A stretch of 64,000 bases of DNA from assembly GCA_011037195.1 (NCBI GenBank), contig JAAEAF010001136.1, positions 28,518 through 92,517 of the forward strand, written 5' to 3'. Both the position numbers and the translations under genes were made by a program. Source of the DNA: Triatoma infestans (taxonomy: Eukaryota > Arthropoda > Insecta > Hemiptera > Reduviidae). Shown one piece after another: positions 21,698 through 33,378 of this stretch (position 1 is its first letter; each line of letters starts with the position of its first letter). The notes below the pieces were generated by a model, which saw nothing but the letters and a program-made list of their open reading frames with translations, ran no database searches and was not told the origin of the DNA.

Positions 21698-21880
21698 CCT
21701 TTATTTGGTTTTAGATTACAGCATATATAAGAACATAAAACAAAACACATCATCTTCACAAACTAAAAAAAAAGAAGAAATTTAACTAAACCAATTCATA
21801 AGAATTTAAAGTATCAGTCCTCGAGGTGGCAGTACAGTAAATTGTACTGAAGGGACGCACTAGAGGAAAGCTTAATGTTA
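21698..21880 (-). other. Probable 3' tail of another minus-strand LINE
   Basis: Read on the minus strand, the segment ends CCAAATAAAGGCTATTATTA, a polyadenylation-like AATAAA followed by TTA units, as in LINE 3' ends. No coding part is recognisable. Confidence 0.4.
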
Positions 21881-22078
21881 CTCTTCCCCACCACCCCCGA
21901 ACCATTCACAAAATCGATAATGTTTAAAATAAAAATGATTGATATTTATGTATGTAAACATATATGAAATTTAAAATCACTAGAGACGTTTTCGATAAAA
22001 TGGCGATGTAATAGAAAACCATTCAGTCGCAGCTTTCAATTTATGGATTTTGCGGTGGTATAGTACCAAATCCGGATC
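21880..22078 (+). repeat. CTCTTACTCC-family fragment, duplicated at 23640-23745
   Basis: TAGAAAACCATTCAGTCGCAG through TTTGCGGTGG and AGTACCAAATCCGGATCCTCA at 22010-22082 reappears nearly unchanged at 23660-23740. The left copy was then hit by the SINE at 22079. The right copy shows the uninterrupted form. Confidence 0.7.
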
Positions 22079-22309
22079 CTCACGCGTTGGTCTAGTGGCT
22101 AATGCACTTGCCTTTCGTGCGAGAATTCAGGATTCGATTCCCGTGAGAGCAAAGTCGGTGTTAAAAAGTGATAAGCTACAGTTAGTAGCGGCCTAGGTAG
22201 AGAAGGCTGGAACTAAACGGCGTGGGGAACTGCGGCATGCTTACCACATGCCCCCTCTTCAGATCGCCATCTGGTAAGCCTTTCATGGGCTGTTTCGCCA
22301 AAGGGTTTT
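22079..22309 (+). mobile_element. tRNA-derived SINE (family 1), copy 2, with 13-bp TSD
   Basis: Starting CCTCACGCGTTGGTCTAGTGG, this copy carries an A box, a B box GATTCGATTCCCG, and the 3' end CATGGGCTGTTTCGCCAAAGG. TAGTACCAAATCC is present at 22061-22073 and again at 22310-22322. It has a small deletion and an insertion relative to copy 1 at 7228-7470. Confidence 0.85.
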
Positions 22310-22322
22310 TAGTACCAAATCC

Positions 22323-22904
22323 AGAACATCCAGCACCAAAGTATCAGAGATATTTTCCGTGATAGACTGGTTCTTTATGTTCTTATCAAAACAGTGCAAA
22401 TTTAGTTGATATACTAAAGTGTCTGTGGAACATTCGATCAATATTGTTGTATATTGCATACTACGTGTTCTACCCCTTTAAATATTTTATTTACTTTAAC
22501 ACATTTGTTTCTTCTTTAATGTTGTTCTCTAATTATAGCGTCTTGTATTGTTTCTTTGGCTATTTAAACATGACTATCAAAGGTAATATTGTGTAGTATT
22601 CTTGTGCAATTAAAAACTACTTAATATTAAATAGAAACAAAAATCCTAATTTATTTTCTCATAACACTGCATTTATGTATCTTTTCTTGAAAAATCTTCT
22701 TTCTATTCATTTGCTTATTTGTATAAATGTATCAACCAAATTTGCTCTGTGCAAGTCTATGTTATCACATTGTTTTGATGAAAGCCCGGACGATCAACAC
22801 AAAAAGAAGCTGGCTAATAAGAAAAATATCTCTGATGCTTTCCAGCTCTGCGGGACCAACCACAACCACTACGGAATATACAAGTTTGAGCTTCATCTTT
22901 TTGT
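22323..22904. repeat. Fold-back family remnants, including right inverted arm
   Basis: Bases 22323-22420 (reverse) and 22727-22880 (forward) match family units seen at 48230-48365 and 57902-58197, for example ATCTCTGATGCTTTCCAGCT and CTGCGGGACCAACCACAACC. Bases 22421-22672 are the right arm of the inverted repeat starting at 19175. The ribozyme-like core has decayed (GATGAAAGCCCGGACGATCA). Confidence 0.6.
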
Positions 22905-23983
22905 TTTTTGAGATTTGTCAGAAAAACATTTTTTAATACTCAGAGGACCTCAAAAACTTATAATTCCAGAGGAAATTTGAAAATCGCACTAGGAGTAAGG
23001 GGTAGTAAAAAAAATAAGAGGAAAAGACTCATGTGAAACACTCACACAAACTTTTCATATTACAAATACATGTTCGTGTTACATATAAATCAAGCTAATG
23101 GAAATTATATTTGTTTACTTGAATGGGACATATGGCAAAGCTCTGTGATAGCAAAGCTTTCACAATTTAGTTTAAAATTTAAGCCAACCTCTAGGTTAAT
23201 TCACCTTTATTAAGGTGAATTTGACTTGAGTATAATTAACCGTAATAAACAGTAACTCGCCTCTGAATTCAGACTTTTTTAGGAATGATATAAAAAAAGG
23301 TAGGGTTAATTTAAAATAATATCTTTTTTAGACCTCATTTTACATTTTAAAATTAAAAGAAAAATACAGTGGAAAATCTTATTGTTCATTATAAATGGAA
23401 ATAAAATTATTGAAACAAATTTATTGGAACAGATTAATTTAATTTTTGTTTTTTTTAATTTCGTCATTTGTCGCTTACTTCAAAATACCGCCAGAAACAA
23501 TTGCGCCTCTGCTATACCCACTGAGCCGGATCATTACATCATTAAAATCAATGTTTCTGGAAAAAATGTTTCTAATAAAAGTGACAGGATTATATATGTT
23601 CAATTAAAAGAAAACTGATGAACAAGCTCATTTCGAGGAAATTAATAAACAAATGCGATATAATAGAAAACCATTCAGTCGCAGCTTTCAATTTATGGAT
23701 TTTGCGGTGGTAGTACCAAATCCGGATCCTCATCCGGACACAATATTATAATTGTGAAATACAACCTTTCTGTTACTTCTTTTTAATACAATTTTAAATA
23801 AAATAACATATTTTTTTTTCCTTACATAAATAAAGAGGTGGCGTGTGTACAAGTATCAGCCTTCCAATCTACGCAGATAGAATTGTAATCTAGAAGTGCA
23901 CGACAATAACATTGTAGCGACTCCCATATACTTGAGATTTAACGTCACAACTTCTGGAAAACTTTCTAAAAGCATTTTGACTA
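22905..23983. other. Non-coding interval with repeat fragments
   Basis: A decayed end of the CTCTTACTCC family lies at 22920-23015, and a duplicated fragment at 23640-23745. The rest is AT-rich, with no gene. Confidence 0.5.
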
Positions 23984-24967
23984 TCACTTATTGCTAGCAA
24001 GAGGAAGTATAGTAATCGTGTCAAATTTTCGATATCGTGTTTTCATCGGAATATCCGTTTTCAGATCCCCTGAATCCAAAAAAGTGGTTTTTTACAAAAT
24101 GGTGGTGTAAACAGCATAGCTCAAAAATGAAAAATCGTAGAAAGTATGTCACTTTTCTCCCACCTCCTTCCATACTGTAATGTGTAAAGAAATGGTGGAC
24201 AAATATAAATCATGATTTTGTAAAATATATTAGTAGAAATATATTTAATATTGATTTATTATTTAGAGCAATATCAAGCCTGGGTTTTTCCGAAGGTTGG
24301 GTGAAAACAATAATGTCTCTGATGCTTTCCAGCTCTGCGAACCGACCACCACAACAACGAAAACAATAATGAACTATTAGGAAGGTAGAATACCTTTAGT
24401 ACAATAAAAGGGAATTCCCCTTCCTTTCTCTCTTGAATAGAGGGAGGGATTATATGTATGTAGAGCCTCAAATAGGGGAATCAAAAAATTTAGACTGAAG
24501 CTGTGCCGGAGTGTTTCCTGAAAAGTTGTAGCAGTGTGTGGAGGACCTACTACCTACATTCAAAATGCCCAACCTTCAAGTCGAAAACTAATAATTTGTG
24601 AGTTTCGACTCCTCCAAAATGTGATTATAAAATATTAGGATAATAATTTTCAAACAAATAAGATTTGTATCTATTTTATTAATTATTTGAATAATATATG
24701 AATATTTCTTTTTATGTGTATTCTTTTGGGTATTTTGTATTCCTCCTCAGTTCAGATAAACATAGACCTCACGAAACCCCCTTTTGAAAAGATTCCAAAT
24801 ATAAATTATAATAATTAATTATTAATTAACATATTTCATTTACCCCAATACAATCATATTACAATACACATACATATACTTCATATTCCTTTTTAGGTAA
24901 CACCATGGGATTCGACAGTGGGTTATCTCTCAAAATTCCTCAACCAGAAGTTCCACTTTATTACTTG

Positions 24968-24999
<32 letters not shown>

Positions 25000-25549
25000 T
25001 TTTACGACTTTATCAAAAATGGCTACAACGATTTTCTCTCAACTTTAAACTACAGATACTAAGATCTACAACTTTTACTTAAAATATTACTCTGGGAAAA
25101 TTCACTTATGGGCACTTTTGGTGGAGATGTGGGGTTAGATTTTCCTCTTAAGTGTTATTTCAGTTTTCTATACAATTCTATCATCTAAATAATATTAGTT
25201 AGAATTAAATATGTTGTTGAAAATTCCGAGTTTGAATAATATCGGATGACCGGAAGTGCGTTTTTACTGAAAAGTATTTTTTAGTTTTCTGCTATTTTCT
25301 CTAAAACGGCTCCAATGATTTTTTTTCTTTAAACTAGTAATGTAAACTACACATATAAAAAGCTACAACATTTATTTGAAACATTTCTCCGGGTAAAGTC
25401 ATTTAAGGCGGGATTTTTGGGGAGGAGAGGGGGTTATGTTTTCTCTAAAGTACTATTGAGTTGATTATATAATTCTTTTTTTTTTTTTTTTGTTTTTTTT
25501 TTGAAAATGGCATTTCTATAAAAATATTACATAATTCCAAATAATTCAA

Positions 25550-26470
25550 ATTTTTTTTTTTTTTCATTTTATTTTATTGATATTTACACCTATTATAAAC
25601 CTTAACAATGGTAAATTTGTTAATTGTGGACAATTCATGTAAACAAGAGCGGAGAAGTCACTCAGTAGTGAAACTCAGAGTTATTCAGTATTATTATTAT
25701 TATTATTATTATTATCCAACCTCGGGTGGCTATATCCCGGCACCGCAGCCAACAGAGGCTTATTGTGCCATCCCCGATAGTTCCTAGTAGACAAACCCTC
25801 CCTCCTTAAGGAGTTTGAGGACCTTCACCACCAGGCCATTTCGAGCTACTATCTTCTCAGGTCGCAAAGTACTAAAGGTTTCATACCTCAATTTGATTAA
25901 GTTATTCAGTAAGTAGATCACGAAGCCACTGACGTTTTAGTATTCGTGTTCAATTTATAGGGTTAGTTAGGGATGTAAGTTCACGGACAAGTGGATTGAC
26001 GTGAGATGATAAACTGTTGTGGTAAATTTGTTGTAACGGAATAGGATTTCTTGACAGATGTATGGTATATTTAAGTCTGTATGGGTTGTATGATTGGAGG
26101 CAAAGAAAGGAGCTAAAACGCTTTTGGCAGGATTTGGGGTTGGAATGTTTGGACACGATTATAATTAGATCGTTTGGTGGAACCCCAAAGTTCTGCGCCG
26201 TAGACCCAAATAGGTTTAAGTATGACATTGTAGATTAGAAGTTCGTTAGTAAGTGTTAGGATAGATCGTTTGTCAAGTAATCGCATCAGCATTTTGTAAC
26301 GTTGAAGTAGTGCCGGTCGTTTGAGTGTGTTATGTGGATTCCAGGTGAGGCGTCGGTCCAAATAGAGTCCTAAGTAGTGAACTTTTTATACTAGGGGTAA
26401 GGCGACATTGTCATAATAAACTGGAGCAGTAGTGAGTCGTCTGAGAGTGAAGGAAATGGTTTGGCCCTTT
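25550..26470 (-). pseudogene. Jockey-like LINE pol 3' fragment
   Basis: The minus strand reads KGQTISFTLRRLTTAPVYYD near 26440, then HYLGLYLDRRLTWNPHNTLK and YNVILKPIWVYGAELWGSTK to about 26110. These are the post-catalytic blocks of Jockey reverse transcriptase. A stop precedes HYLG and the frame shifts after NYNRVQTFQ. Poly-T at 25550-25563 is the A-tail in reverse. The catalytic YADD block is absent because of 5' truncation. Confidence 0.8.
25691..25899 (-). mobile_element. Very short LINE 3' fragment with 12-bp TSD
   Basis: AGTTATTCAGTA occurs at 25679-25690 and 25900-25911. The 209-base insert is minus-strand, with an (AAT)n tail (25691-25715). Its coding end reads PEKIVARNGLVVKVLKLLKE before a stop, followed by about 100 bases of untranslated sequence. 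I do not recognise the LINE family. It is inserted in the 3' untranslated part of the Jockey-like fragment. Confidence 0.85.
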
Positions 26471-26744
26471 TCAGCACTCAAAAACCTATTCTGTGAAATC
26501 GCACTTCCGGTTAATCAATTTTTTTTTAAATTTGGAATTTGACGTTGAATGAAAATTTTTATTGTCACTTTTCTCCCACCACCTTCCAAAAAAAAAAAAA
26601 ATAGATCAATTTTCCAGTTCAAATAAAACTGATAGATATTTATGTATGTAGATAGTATACGAAGTTTGAAAAAAAAAAATCGCTTGAGTCAATTTCGAGA
26701 TAAATCGTGAATACTTTAGAAAACTTATTCAGTAAAGTGTCATT

Positions 26745-27542
26745 TGTAATGGGATCAGAACATCCAATAACTGAACCCTTAATGATGTAACGTGATAACA
26801 AGAAGGAGTGATAACAGAAATATATAGTTTTTAATTATAAAAATTATAACTAGTGGTATTGAATTATTCAATACAATAGCTGCGGTTAGTGCACGGTCAA
26901 AGGACTGCCCGCCAAAGACACACTGCTTTCACAAGGGTCAACAAATCACTCAAAAAACCGACCACCTGGCTCCTTTAATAACTACCATCGTCGCCACACC
27001 TGTTCACCGACCTATTCAAAACCTAGTTCAACACACGGCAATAAACTAAACACTCTAAAGACCGACCACCTGGCTACAATCCTTTGATAACCGCCAACAC
27101 CTGTTCAAGACCTAGGGTCAACATACGGCAAGAGATGTTTGAGTTGCTCCTTGTAATTACAAGACTTGTCAATGTGTGATGATGGCAATATAAGGCATCT
27201 CTACAGGAAGTGGAAGGACTATTCTTCAGTATTTCATCAGCGTAACATCAAGATCCTACCAGCGACATAATTCATACATCTGAGCGCATACCTATCTAAG
27301 TATTTAAACATATATTATTTATCAATCATTATAGTTGGTGCATTCTAGTTACAATTTAAATCATTTTAAATTAATTGTAGTTTATCTTTTCAAACGTTTA
27401 ATTTATTGTTAAAATATACATATATCTATTTTCGTAAATTCGTAATTCATATTCCGAATAACAACTCTCTAAAATCTCTAACTAACTCCCAACTATTCAT
27501 CGCAATTCACAACACCTCACCAAGACATCTGAACCCATTACA
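26745..27542. mobile_element. Solo LTR candidate, 798 bp, 4-bp TSD
   Basis: The segment begins TGTAATGGGATCAGAACATC and ends GACATCTGAACCCATTACA. These are inverted to each other and give TG...CA ends. CATT precedes it (26741-26744) and follows it (27543-27546), as expected for a Gypsy-type 4-bp duplication. A TATAAGG box at about 27190 would suit a plus-strand promoter. An imperfect internal tandem repeat (ACCGACCACCTGGCT...CACGGCAA) lies at 26936-27140. No internal coding region is present. A DNA transposon with inverted ends is the alternative. Confidence 0.68.
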
Positions 27543-27805
27543 CATTTTTGCCTAAAACTTTCATGTCAGTGCGGTAATGCTATTCGAACGGAATAACAAG
27601 TTTAAACTAGCTGTGATTTTTCATTTTTAAGAGATTTTGTTTTCACAAACACACAAACATACAAACATCCATAACATTTGCTAAAAAAAATTAATTTTTT
27701 CATACTCAGGGGACCTCAAAATATTTATTTCTAGTGAATACTTAATTTCCAAAATGTGATACAATCGCAATACTTCCACATATTTAGGAGGAAAAAAAAG
27801 TAATA

Positions 27806-28112
27806 AATGCATACATATTAAATAGGTCATGGCAGTACGTGAAGAAAATAAGTATTAAAAAAAAAAAAAGCAATTGCATGTAAGAAGAAATCTTGATATC
27901 ATTAAAAAAAGAAAAAAAAAATGTATTAGCGAGAGTATTTTTTAATTTTCTAAAATTATCGATAGAAAGATATGAAAGTATAATTTAACGGAGAATACGT
28001 AATGACAAGGTTTGAAAACTGTATTGTTTAAAAGATCCATATACTAACTGCAATTATATATTAGATTACTCTTACTAAGTCACCCACTAACTCCATCTCA
28101 CCGTTTTCTACG

Positions 28113-28145
<33 letters not shown>

Positions 28146-29144
28146 GTTTTTGTGCATAATAATAGAGAGAGTGGGTGTCGTAGAGAGAGAGAGAGAGAGA
28201 TATGTATATTTCATAACTAGGACAGCACAAACATACACAAACTCCACTCTAGTGTTTTCCATTTTGTGTGTATATATATATATGCCAGTGTGCGGCTTGC
28301 CATTCTCATATATATATTGAAGTTGTGGGGTGCAGTACCCTTGATAAGAACCGAGTTGGCCACCCGACCACTTTTAGCCCTTATACATATTGTATTCAAC
28401 ATGCGTGTACTCTAAACTCATTCCGTCACTGTAGTTACCACCCACCCCTATATAACATTAACATTCATAATACTTTGTTTAGTTTCCACTTTTATAACTC
28501 CCATTAATAACAGTGAGTCAGAAATAAAATTGTATTAAATATTAAAAAAAAAAAAGATTATAATATAAAAAGTTGTTTTACTGCTTTACTACACAAGCTA
28601 ATTAGTTTTCAAGGTTCCATTGTGACTTGATTCATTGATAATATGAGAAAATACAAAATTATATCGTTGCCTTGTTGTTTAGGTTGTAATAAAGTTTTGT
28701 TCAACGCAAATCGTTACACGATCAGTACCTAGTGATTTAAGTTAAGTACACGGTATTACTTGGGGTTATATAGCAAGCGACATAATGTTCAGATATTATT
28801 TTGTATCAGCTTCAACTTCGAAAGCGAATCTCTTACCTAGAAGCTGTAAAAGAATTTGAATGGAAGCCGACTATCTTGAAAACCTAAAATGAGTTGCCAG
28901 ATAAATTTTAAAGAATAGATATTAATTATTAAACCAACTTTAAGGAGTTCAAGAATTCTAAGCAAGAGTACGAACTAGTAACATCAATATTCAGGCAAAT
29001 CTGCAACCACACACTTCGCTCGGTTACTCTACCTTCTACAAACTCTTCTCTTCTCAAAAAAAGTACGCAAAATATAAAGTTGTATAAAAGTGTAAGTACT
29101 GAGTGTTTGCTTTCATTTCATCTCGCACCTTTTTTGCGACCATA
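27806..29144. other. Non-coding interval with microsatellites
   Basis: This holds (TA)n at about 28112-28140, (GA)n at 28183-28200 and short TA runs near 28270. No gene is supported. The stretch 28560-29140 looks unique and AT-rich. Confidence 0.5.
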
Positions 29145-29170
29145 TTATTATTTGGCTGTGGGAAAAGACT

Positions 29171-29864
29171 GTCCATGCGGGGGGTGATGCTGGGCGCGCA
29201 GGATATGTATCGATAGGTGATTTTAAGTTTGAAAGAGTAGACGTTTTCACCTATTTAGGGTCCCTTGTCACTAGGGATAACGAAGTGACCCTAGAAATCA
29301 AAAGGAGATTGATGCTGGCAAATAGGTGCTATTTTGGGCTTAATCGCCACATCAAAAGCAAACTGGTATCGAGGGGCACAAAAGTACTCCTATACAAAAC
29401 TCTTCTTCGTCCTGTCCTCACATACGGATCCGAGACGTGGGTCTTCACCAAATCCGACGAGAAAGCGCTGTTAGACTTCGAGCGGAAAATCCTTCGTAGG
29501 ATATTTGGTCCACTAAAAGAAGGTACAGTCTGGCGACGGCGGACAAATCGGGAGGTGATGCAACTGTACCAGGAGCCAGATGTAATGAAGATTATTAAGC
29601 TGGGCTGGTTGCGATGGGCAGGACACGTTGTTAGGATGGACAGTTCCGAAATTCCTAAAAAAGTTATGGAGGAAAGGCTGGATCGCGTAAGAAGAGTTGG
29701 ACGCCCAAGGCTACGATGGGCTGATGGTGTGAGAGAGGATGCCAGAAGCATGCTTGGCATCAGGAATTGGAAGGCTGCCGCATTGAATCGGGATGACTGG
29801 CGGAAGAGCATCGAGGAGGCCAAGGCTCATTAGTGGGCTGTAGCGCCAGTAATGATGATGATGA
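29171..29864 (+). mobile_element. 5'-truncated RTE-like LINE with 14-bp TSD
   Basis: TGTGGGAAAAGACT lies at 29157-29170 and at 29865-29878. The element ends GTAGCGCCAG followed by (ATG)n, a typical RTE 3' end. It was inserted into the 3' untranslated region of the minus-strand RNase H LINE. Its 3' end resembles that of SINE family 1. Confidence 0.92.
29191..29833 (+). pseudogene. RTE-like LINE pol C-terminal domain
   Basis: The frame is open from the insertion boundary to the stop at 29831-29833. It begins GRAGYVSIGDFKFERVDVFT, then YLGSLVTRDNEVTLEIKRRL, YGSETWVFTKSDEKALLDFE, GWLRWAGHVVRM and RVGRPRLRWADGVREDA. These are the standard C-terminal blocks after the reverse transcriptase in RTE-like elements. 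No stop or frameshift is seen, so the insertion is young, but endonuclease and catalytic reverse transcriptase are missing. Confidence 0.9.
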
Positions 29865-30959
29865 TGTGGGAAAAGACTAAACCCTATGCTATCCAAAGCC
29901 GCACTGAGCCCATATAGCTACCCCCCAAGAATGACAATAACAAAACCGGGTCTACCCACTGGGGTCAAACCCACTGAAGATCAACCGCAGTCCGAACAAA
30001 TCGGACAATAACCTTCAAGAAGAATAGCCTAAGCTCTCCCATAGACATCCTGTTCCGATCAAAAGTTCTGAACTTAATTTCCTCACAACCCAAGCAATCT
30101 GCCATAAGATGGATGGATGTTTCTTCGTTTGTCTCGCAGACTCTACACAAAAGAGGGCTGGTATGAGCCCCATTATGTAGAGGTGTCTCCTTAAACCACA
30201 ATATCCAGAAAGGGATCCAACCAGATGCCTAAGAGAGAGTTCTTTGAAAGAACTAGCAAAATCTCACTCATATCCCTGTCCAGACCCCCAATGAGCATCT
30301 TAGACAGCCGACAATCGACTGTACTCATTCATAGGGACGAGTGCTGTGAAGTTATGACTGAAAGCTTGGCAGACATATAATAGCTGGCTAGGGACCAATG
30401 AAAGGGAGAGAAGTGCGCCTAATTTGCCAAACCTATCCACCTTCTCATTCCCAAGAATTGCCATATGACCTGGTACCCAGAATAGTAACAATTCTTCAAA
30501 GAAGAAAGCTCTTCCGGTGTTTTAGAAAACATTCTAATACTAACCTGGAAGTGAAAACACATGTACCCAGCCCCTTCAACGCAGTTTGACTGTCCAAACA
30601 GATACAAATACCTTTTAAGTCAGCGTTATGTACCATCTCATCCAAAATACGACAAACAATAGCATTAACTTTGCTACTATAGCATAATATGAAAGAATAC
30701 ATCGCATGCAAATCATGTTCTAGGAATGTTCAAATTCTGTTAGTTTAACTAATGCACTAATAGAGTCTACACTCCAGCACTAATGCCACTAGCATCTGTC
30801 AGAATAAGCAAAATAAATAACGCCCGAACGTCGTAAATAAACATCCTGATGTGAAACACGAACACAACTTTCTCTAACTGCACTAACAGAATATATTTTA
30901 TAATAGCGAATAACAGCGTTAGTTGTATTGTCATTTATAAAAGCCCGTTTAAGTAATTA

Positions 30960-32640
30960 TATAAATATAATTAACCAACAACGCTACATTATCAGAATGC
31001 AAAAATAATGAAAGTTGGTGTTTATAATTTGTGGACAACAAATATTCTATTAATATACAATTTCTCTATATAATTGTAATGTTTATGCACTTTGTAAAAA
31101 TTTCAGATATAAACATTGTTAATCCTGTGATAATGGCATGCGAAAAGCCGAATTTTTGGAGCAACTAAATGTATAATTTATAATAAACAAAAAAATAATA
31201 AGGATGCAAGGGGTTCATTCCCTAAAATTATTTTTTCTTTTTTATTTATTTAGAAATTTACAATCTGTATTACATATATACAATGAGTAAATAGTATGTT
31301 GAATAATGAAACTGTAGGCTCTGAGAAAGCAAGAGGAGAGAAACTACCCAGCGGTAGCGCTCTCTACGGGATACCAGTAGCACTGATCAGTCTCGAAGGA
31401 AATCTCGAGGCCACTGGCGATTTAAACGGCGAGGTGGATTGTCAGGGATGGTAGTGGAGGCTAGAGATTGTACATAGGGATTATAGCAAAAGGCAAGAAT
31501 AGTAAGCAGTTTATCATATTTTGTCTTGGTAAATTGTTGTACGAAAGGGATGTTGAGGTCATTATGGAGCGTAAGGTTTGAGACGTAGAAAGGAGCATCA
31601 ACTATCTGTCGAAGTAGCTTAGATTGGAATGTCTGAATGGTGCGTAAGTTTGTAGGTTTAGCTGAACCCCAGAATTCAAATCCAAATTGGTTTGATTATA
31701 GAAATATATATATAATTATATATATCAGTCTTTTGAGTTCTCTAGGTGATTTAGATCGTCTTCCAATAAATCTGTAAAGAAGTTTGGCCCTTTTAGTCAG
31801 TGCTTGTCTTTTAAGTCTTGTGTGCGGGTTCCATGTGAGTTTTTTGTCGATGAAGAGTCCAAGGTAGCGTACCAGATCTGTTACAGGGAGAGGATTGTGA
31901 TTGAAGAAGACTGGAGGACAGGAACCCCGCCGGAAAGTAAATGTGGCATGTTGGCATTTTTTGGGTTCATTTCAATTCGCCGCTTTTTTTGTCCATGATT
32001 TAAATGTGTCTGTAAATTGTAGAAAGCTTATGTGATGTCTGCACTTGTTGCGAGTATGGCTGTATCGTCTGCATATGTACAAAGTAGTGTGGATGGATTT
32101 GTAGGAATGTCTGATGTGTACACTGTGTAAAGGACGGGACCAAGTATACTCCCCTGAGGCACCCCTGCTCCCACTGATGAAAAGGAAGAGACTGCTGTGC
32201 CACGACTGAACTGAAAGAACCTTTCTGATAGATAGCAAGGCTGGATGAGGAAATAGGTAGAGGGAAGACATTTTTTTTCAGTTTGTACAATAAACCAGGA
32301 TGCCACACGCGATCAAAAACCTGGGTAACATCTAAAAATGCCCCTGTGCAATACTGCTTTCTCTCCAGGGCTGAAGCGATCTCATCTACTACCCTCTCGC
32401 ACTGGTGAATTGTGCTATGTTTCTTGCTGAAGTCAAACTCCAAGCTCCGCAAATATGGGGCTGATGCGCTTTAGAAGTAGTTTCTCAAGAACTTTCCCTA
32501 ATGTCGGGATTAAGCTGATAGGTCTATAGGAGGAAGGAAGATGTGCGAGTTTCCCAGGTTTCGGGATCATTCGTACCATGGACATTCCCTAAACCAACCA
32601 GGAAAATTTTATCAACAATTTTATCGAATAGCTTATAGAT
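30960..32640 (+). repeat. Fold-back family arm, interrupted by a Jockey-like LINE
   Basis: The stretch 30962-31226 follows the right arm of the element at 767-2597 (CCAACAACGCTACATTATCA, GATAATGGCATGCGAAAAGCCG). It resumes at 32583 with CATTCCCTAAACCAACCAGG. The CATTCCCTAAA at the break is duplicated by the LINE. The opposite arm is not found nearby, so this is a single-arm copy. Confidence 0.75.
31227..32582 (-). mobile_element. 5'-truncated Jockey-like LINE with 11-bp TSD
   Basis: CATTCCCTAAA is found at 31216-31226 and 32583-32593. On the minus strand the insert starts MVRMIPKPGKLAHLPSSYRP and shows KHSTIHQCERVVDEIASALE, FLDVTQVFDRVWHPGLLYKL, GVPQGSILGPVLYTVYTSDI and TYADDTAILATS (catalytic). 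It continues with VRYLGLFIDKKLTWNPHTRL. The coding part is split by frameshifts (near 32440, 32260 and 32010). A 3' untranslated region of about 600 bases and an A-tail (poly-T at 31229-31240) close it. Confidence 0.88.
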
Positions 32641-33101
32641 GTTAGATTGGAACTAATGGCGTGGAATGTATGCGAGTTTAGCATAAAAAAAATAAATAAT
32701 AATCATATTACAAAAATATATTTACAATAAAAAAAAAAAGCTTTATAATAGTAACATTATAAATGTCAAATAAACATACTACAAAATAAGTAACAATGGT
32801 TTTCCCATCATATGCTTTGCACCCTCTAGAAAACGTGCTTTGTTTTCCTTATGACAAATTCACAATCAAGTTTAGCTTTGTCATTTTTGACACAAACTAT
32901 GCTCTTCCATTTTTATAATAGTTATGTTTGTTACAGGACTGAAATTTTTTGGATAAAGAAAAAATGCCTCATAAGTGAATAGGATTAAGCCTGTTACAAC
33001 TTGTTTATTAACTATCCGAAACATATACATGTGGTATTGATTCTTATAATGAAACAATAATTTATTATTAAACCAAAATCAAGATCAATTAGAAATATTT
33101 T
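32641..33101. other. AT-rich non-coding interval
   Basis: I see nothing coding. CTATATATTAATT at 33102-33114 is the left target duplication of the next element. Confidence 0.5.
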
Positions 33102-33378
33102 CTATATATTAATTTTTTTTTTTATTATTTTTTAATTTATTTATTGAAATACAGTACCAACACAAAATGTGTTTTGCCTGTAATGCTGTTGTCTGTATGA
33201 TAATGTACTGACGTGTAGAACGTGTGCAGGTACCCCATCCAATGATGGCCCTGTTGGAGTGATTTGTTTATGGAGTGAATAAATGAAATGTGAAGTGAAA
33301 TGAATGTATGGGTGTGAATGTAATTATGCTAGTTCATAATGTCGTTCAGTGAGGTCTGTCAGTCAGTATGAAGTTTGT

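Larger units (their letters stand above)
23984..27805 (+). repeat. CTCTTACTCC-family copy expanded by nested insertions
   Basis: The left terminus is at 23984-24110, the right terminus at 27700-27803. Internal family blocks follow in the expected order: AGCATAGCTCAAAAATGAAA (24112), CACCATGGGATTCGAC (24902), AAAATGGCTACAACG (25016), GGAAGTGCGTT (25251), GGGGGTTATGTTTTC (25430), and GTCATT near 26740. Between them sit unrelated DNA with fold-back debris (about 24147-24885), a Jockey-like fragment (25550-26470) that itself holds a LINE 3' fragment, and a solo LTR (26745-27542). The uninterrupted copy at 61041-62021 is under 1 kb. Confidence 0.7.
29145..30790 (-). pseudogene. RNase H-bearing LINE 3' part, interrupted by RTE insertion
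   Basis: On the minus strand the order is VHNADLKGICICLDSQTALK (RNase H Asp), LLFWVPGHMAILGNEKVDRF (His, final Asp), and knuckle CRVCETNEETSIHLMADC. Then comes VRTAVDLQWV and a stop, followed by an untranslated region. Frame changes separate the blocks. The 3' end carries an ATT-rich tail at 29145-29154. The untranslated block AAACCCTATGCTATCCAAAG...GCCCATATAGCTACCCC is almost the same as at 41560-41620, showing one family. The RTE fragment at 29171-29864 splits the 3' end. Confidence 0.8.

Noticed and set aside
24980..25500. Long T-runs as possible polyadenylation or terminator signals
   Set aside because: They are homopolymers within repeats and occur throughout the window without a gene upstream.
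29329..29823. 164-codon minus-strand frame
   Set aside because: It is antisense to the RTE-like pol fragment, whose plus-strand frame shows clear family blocks.
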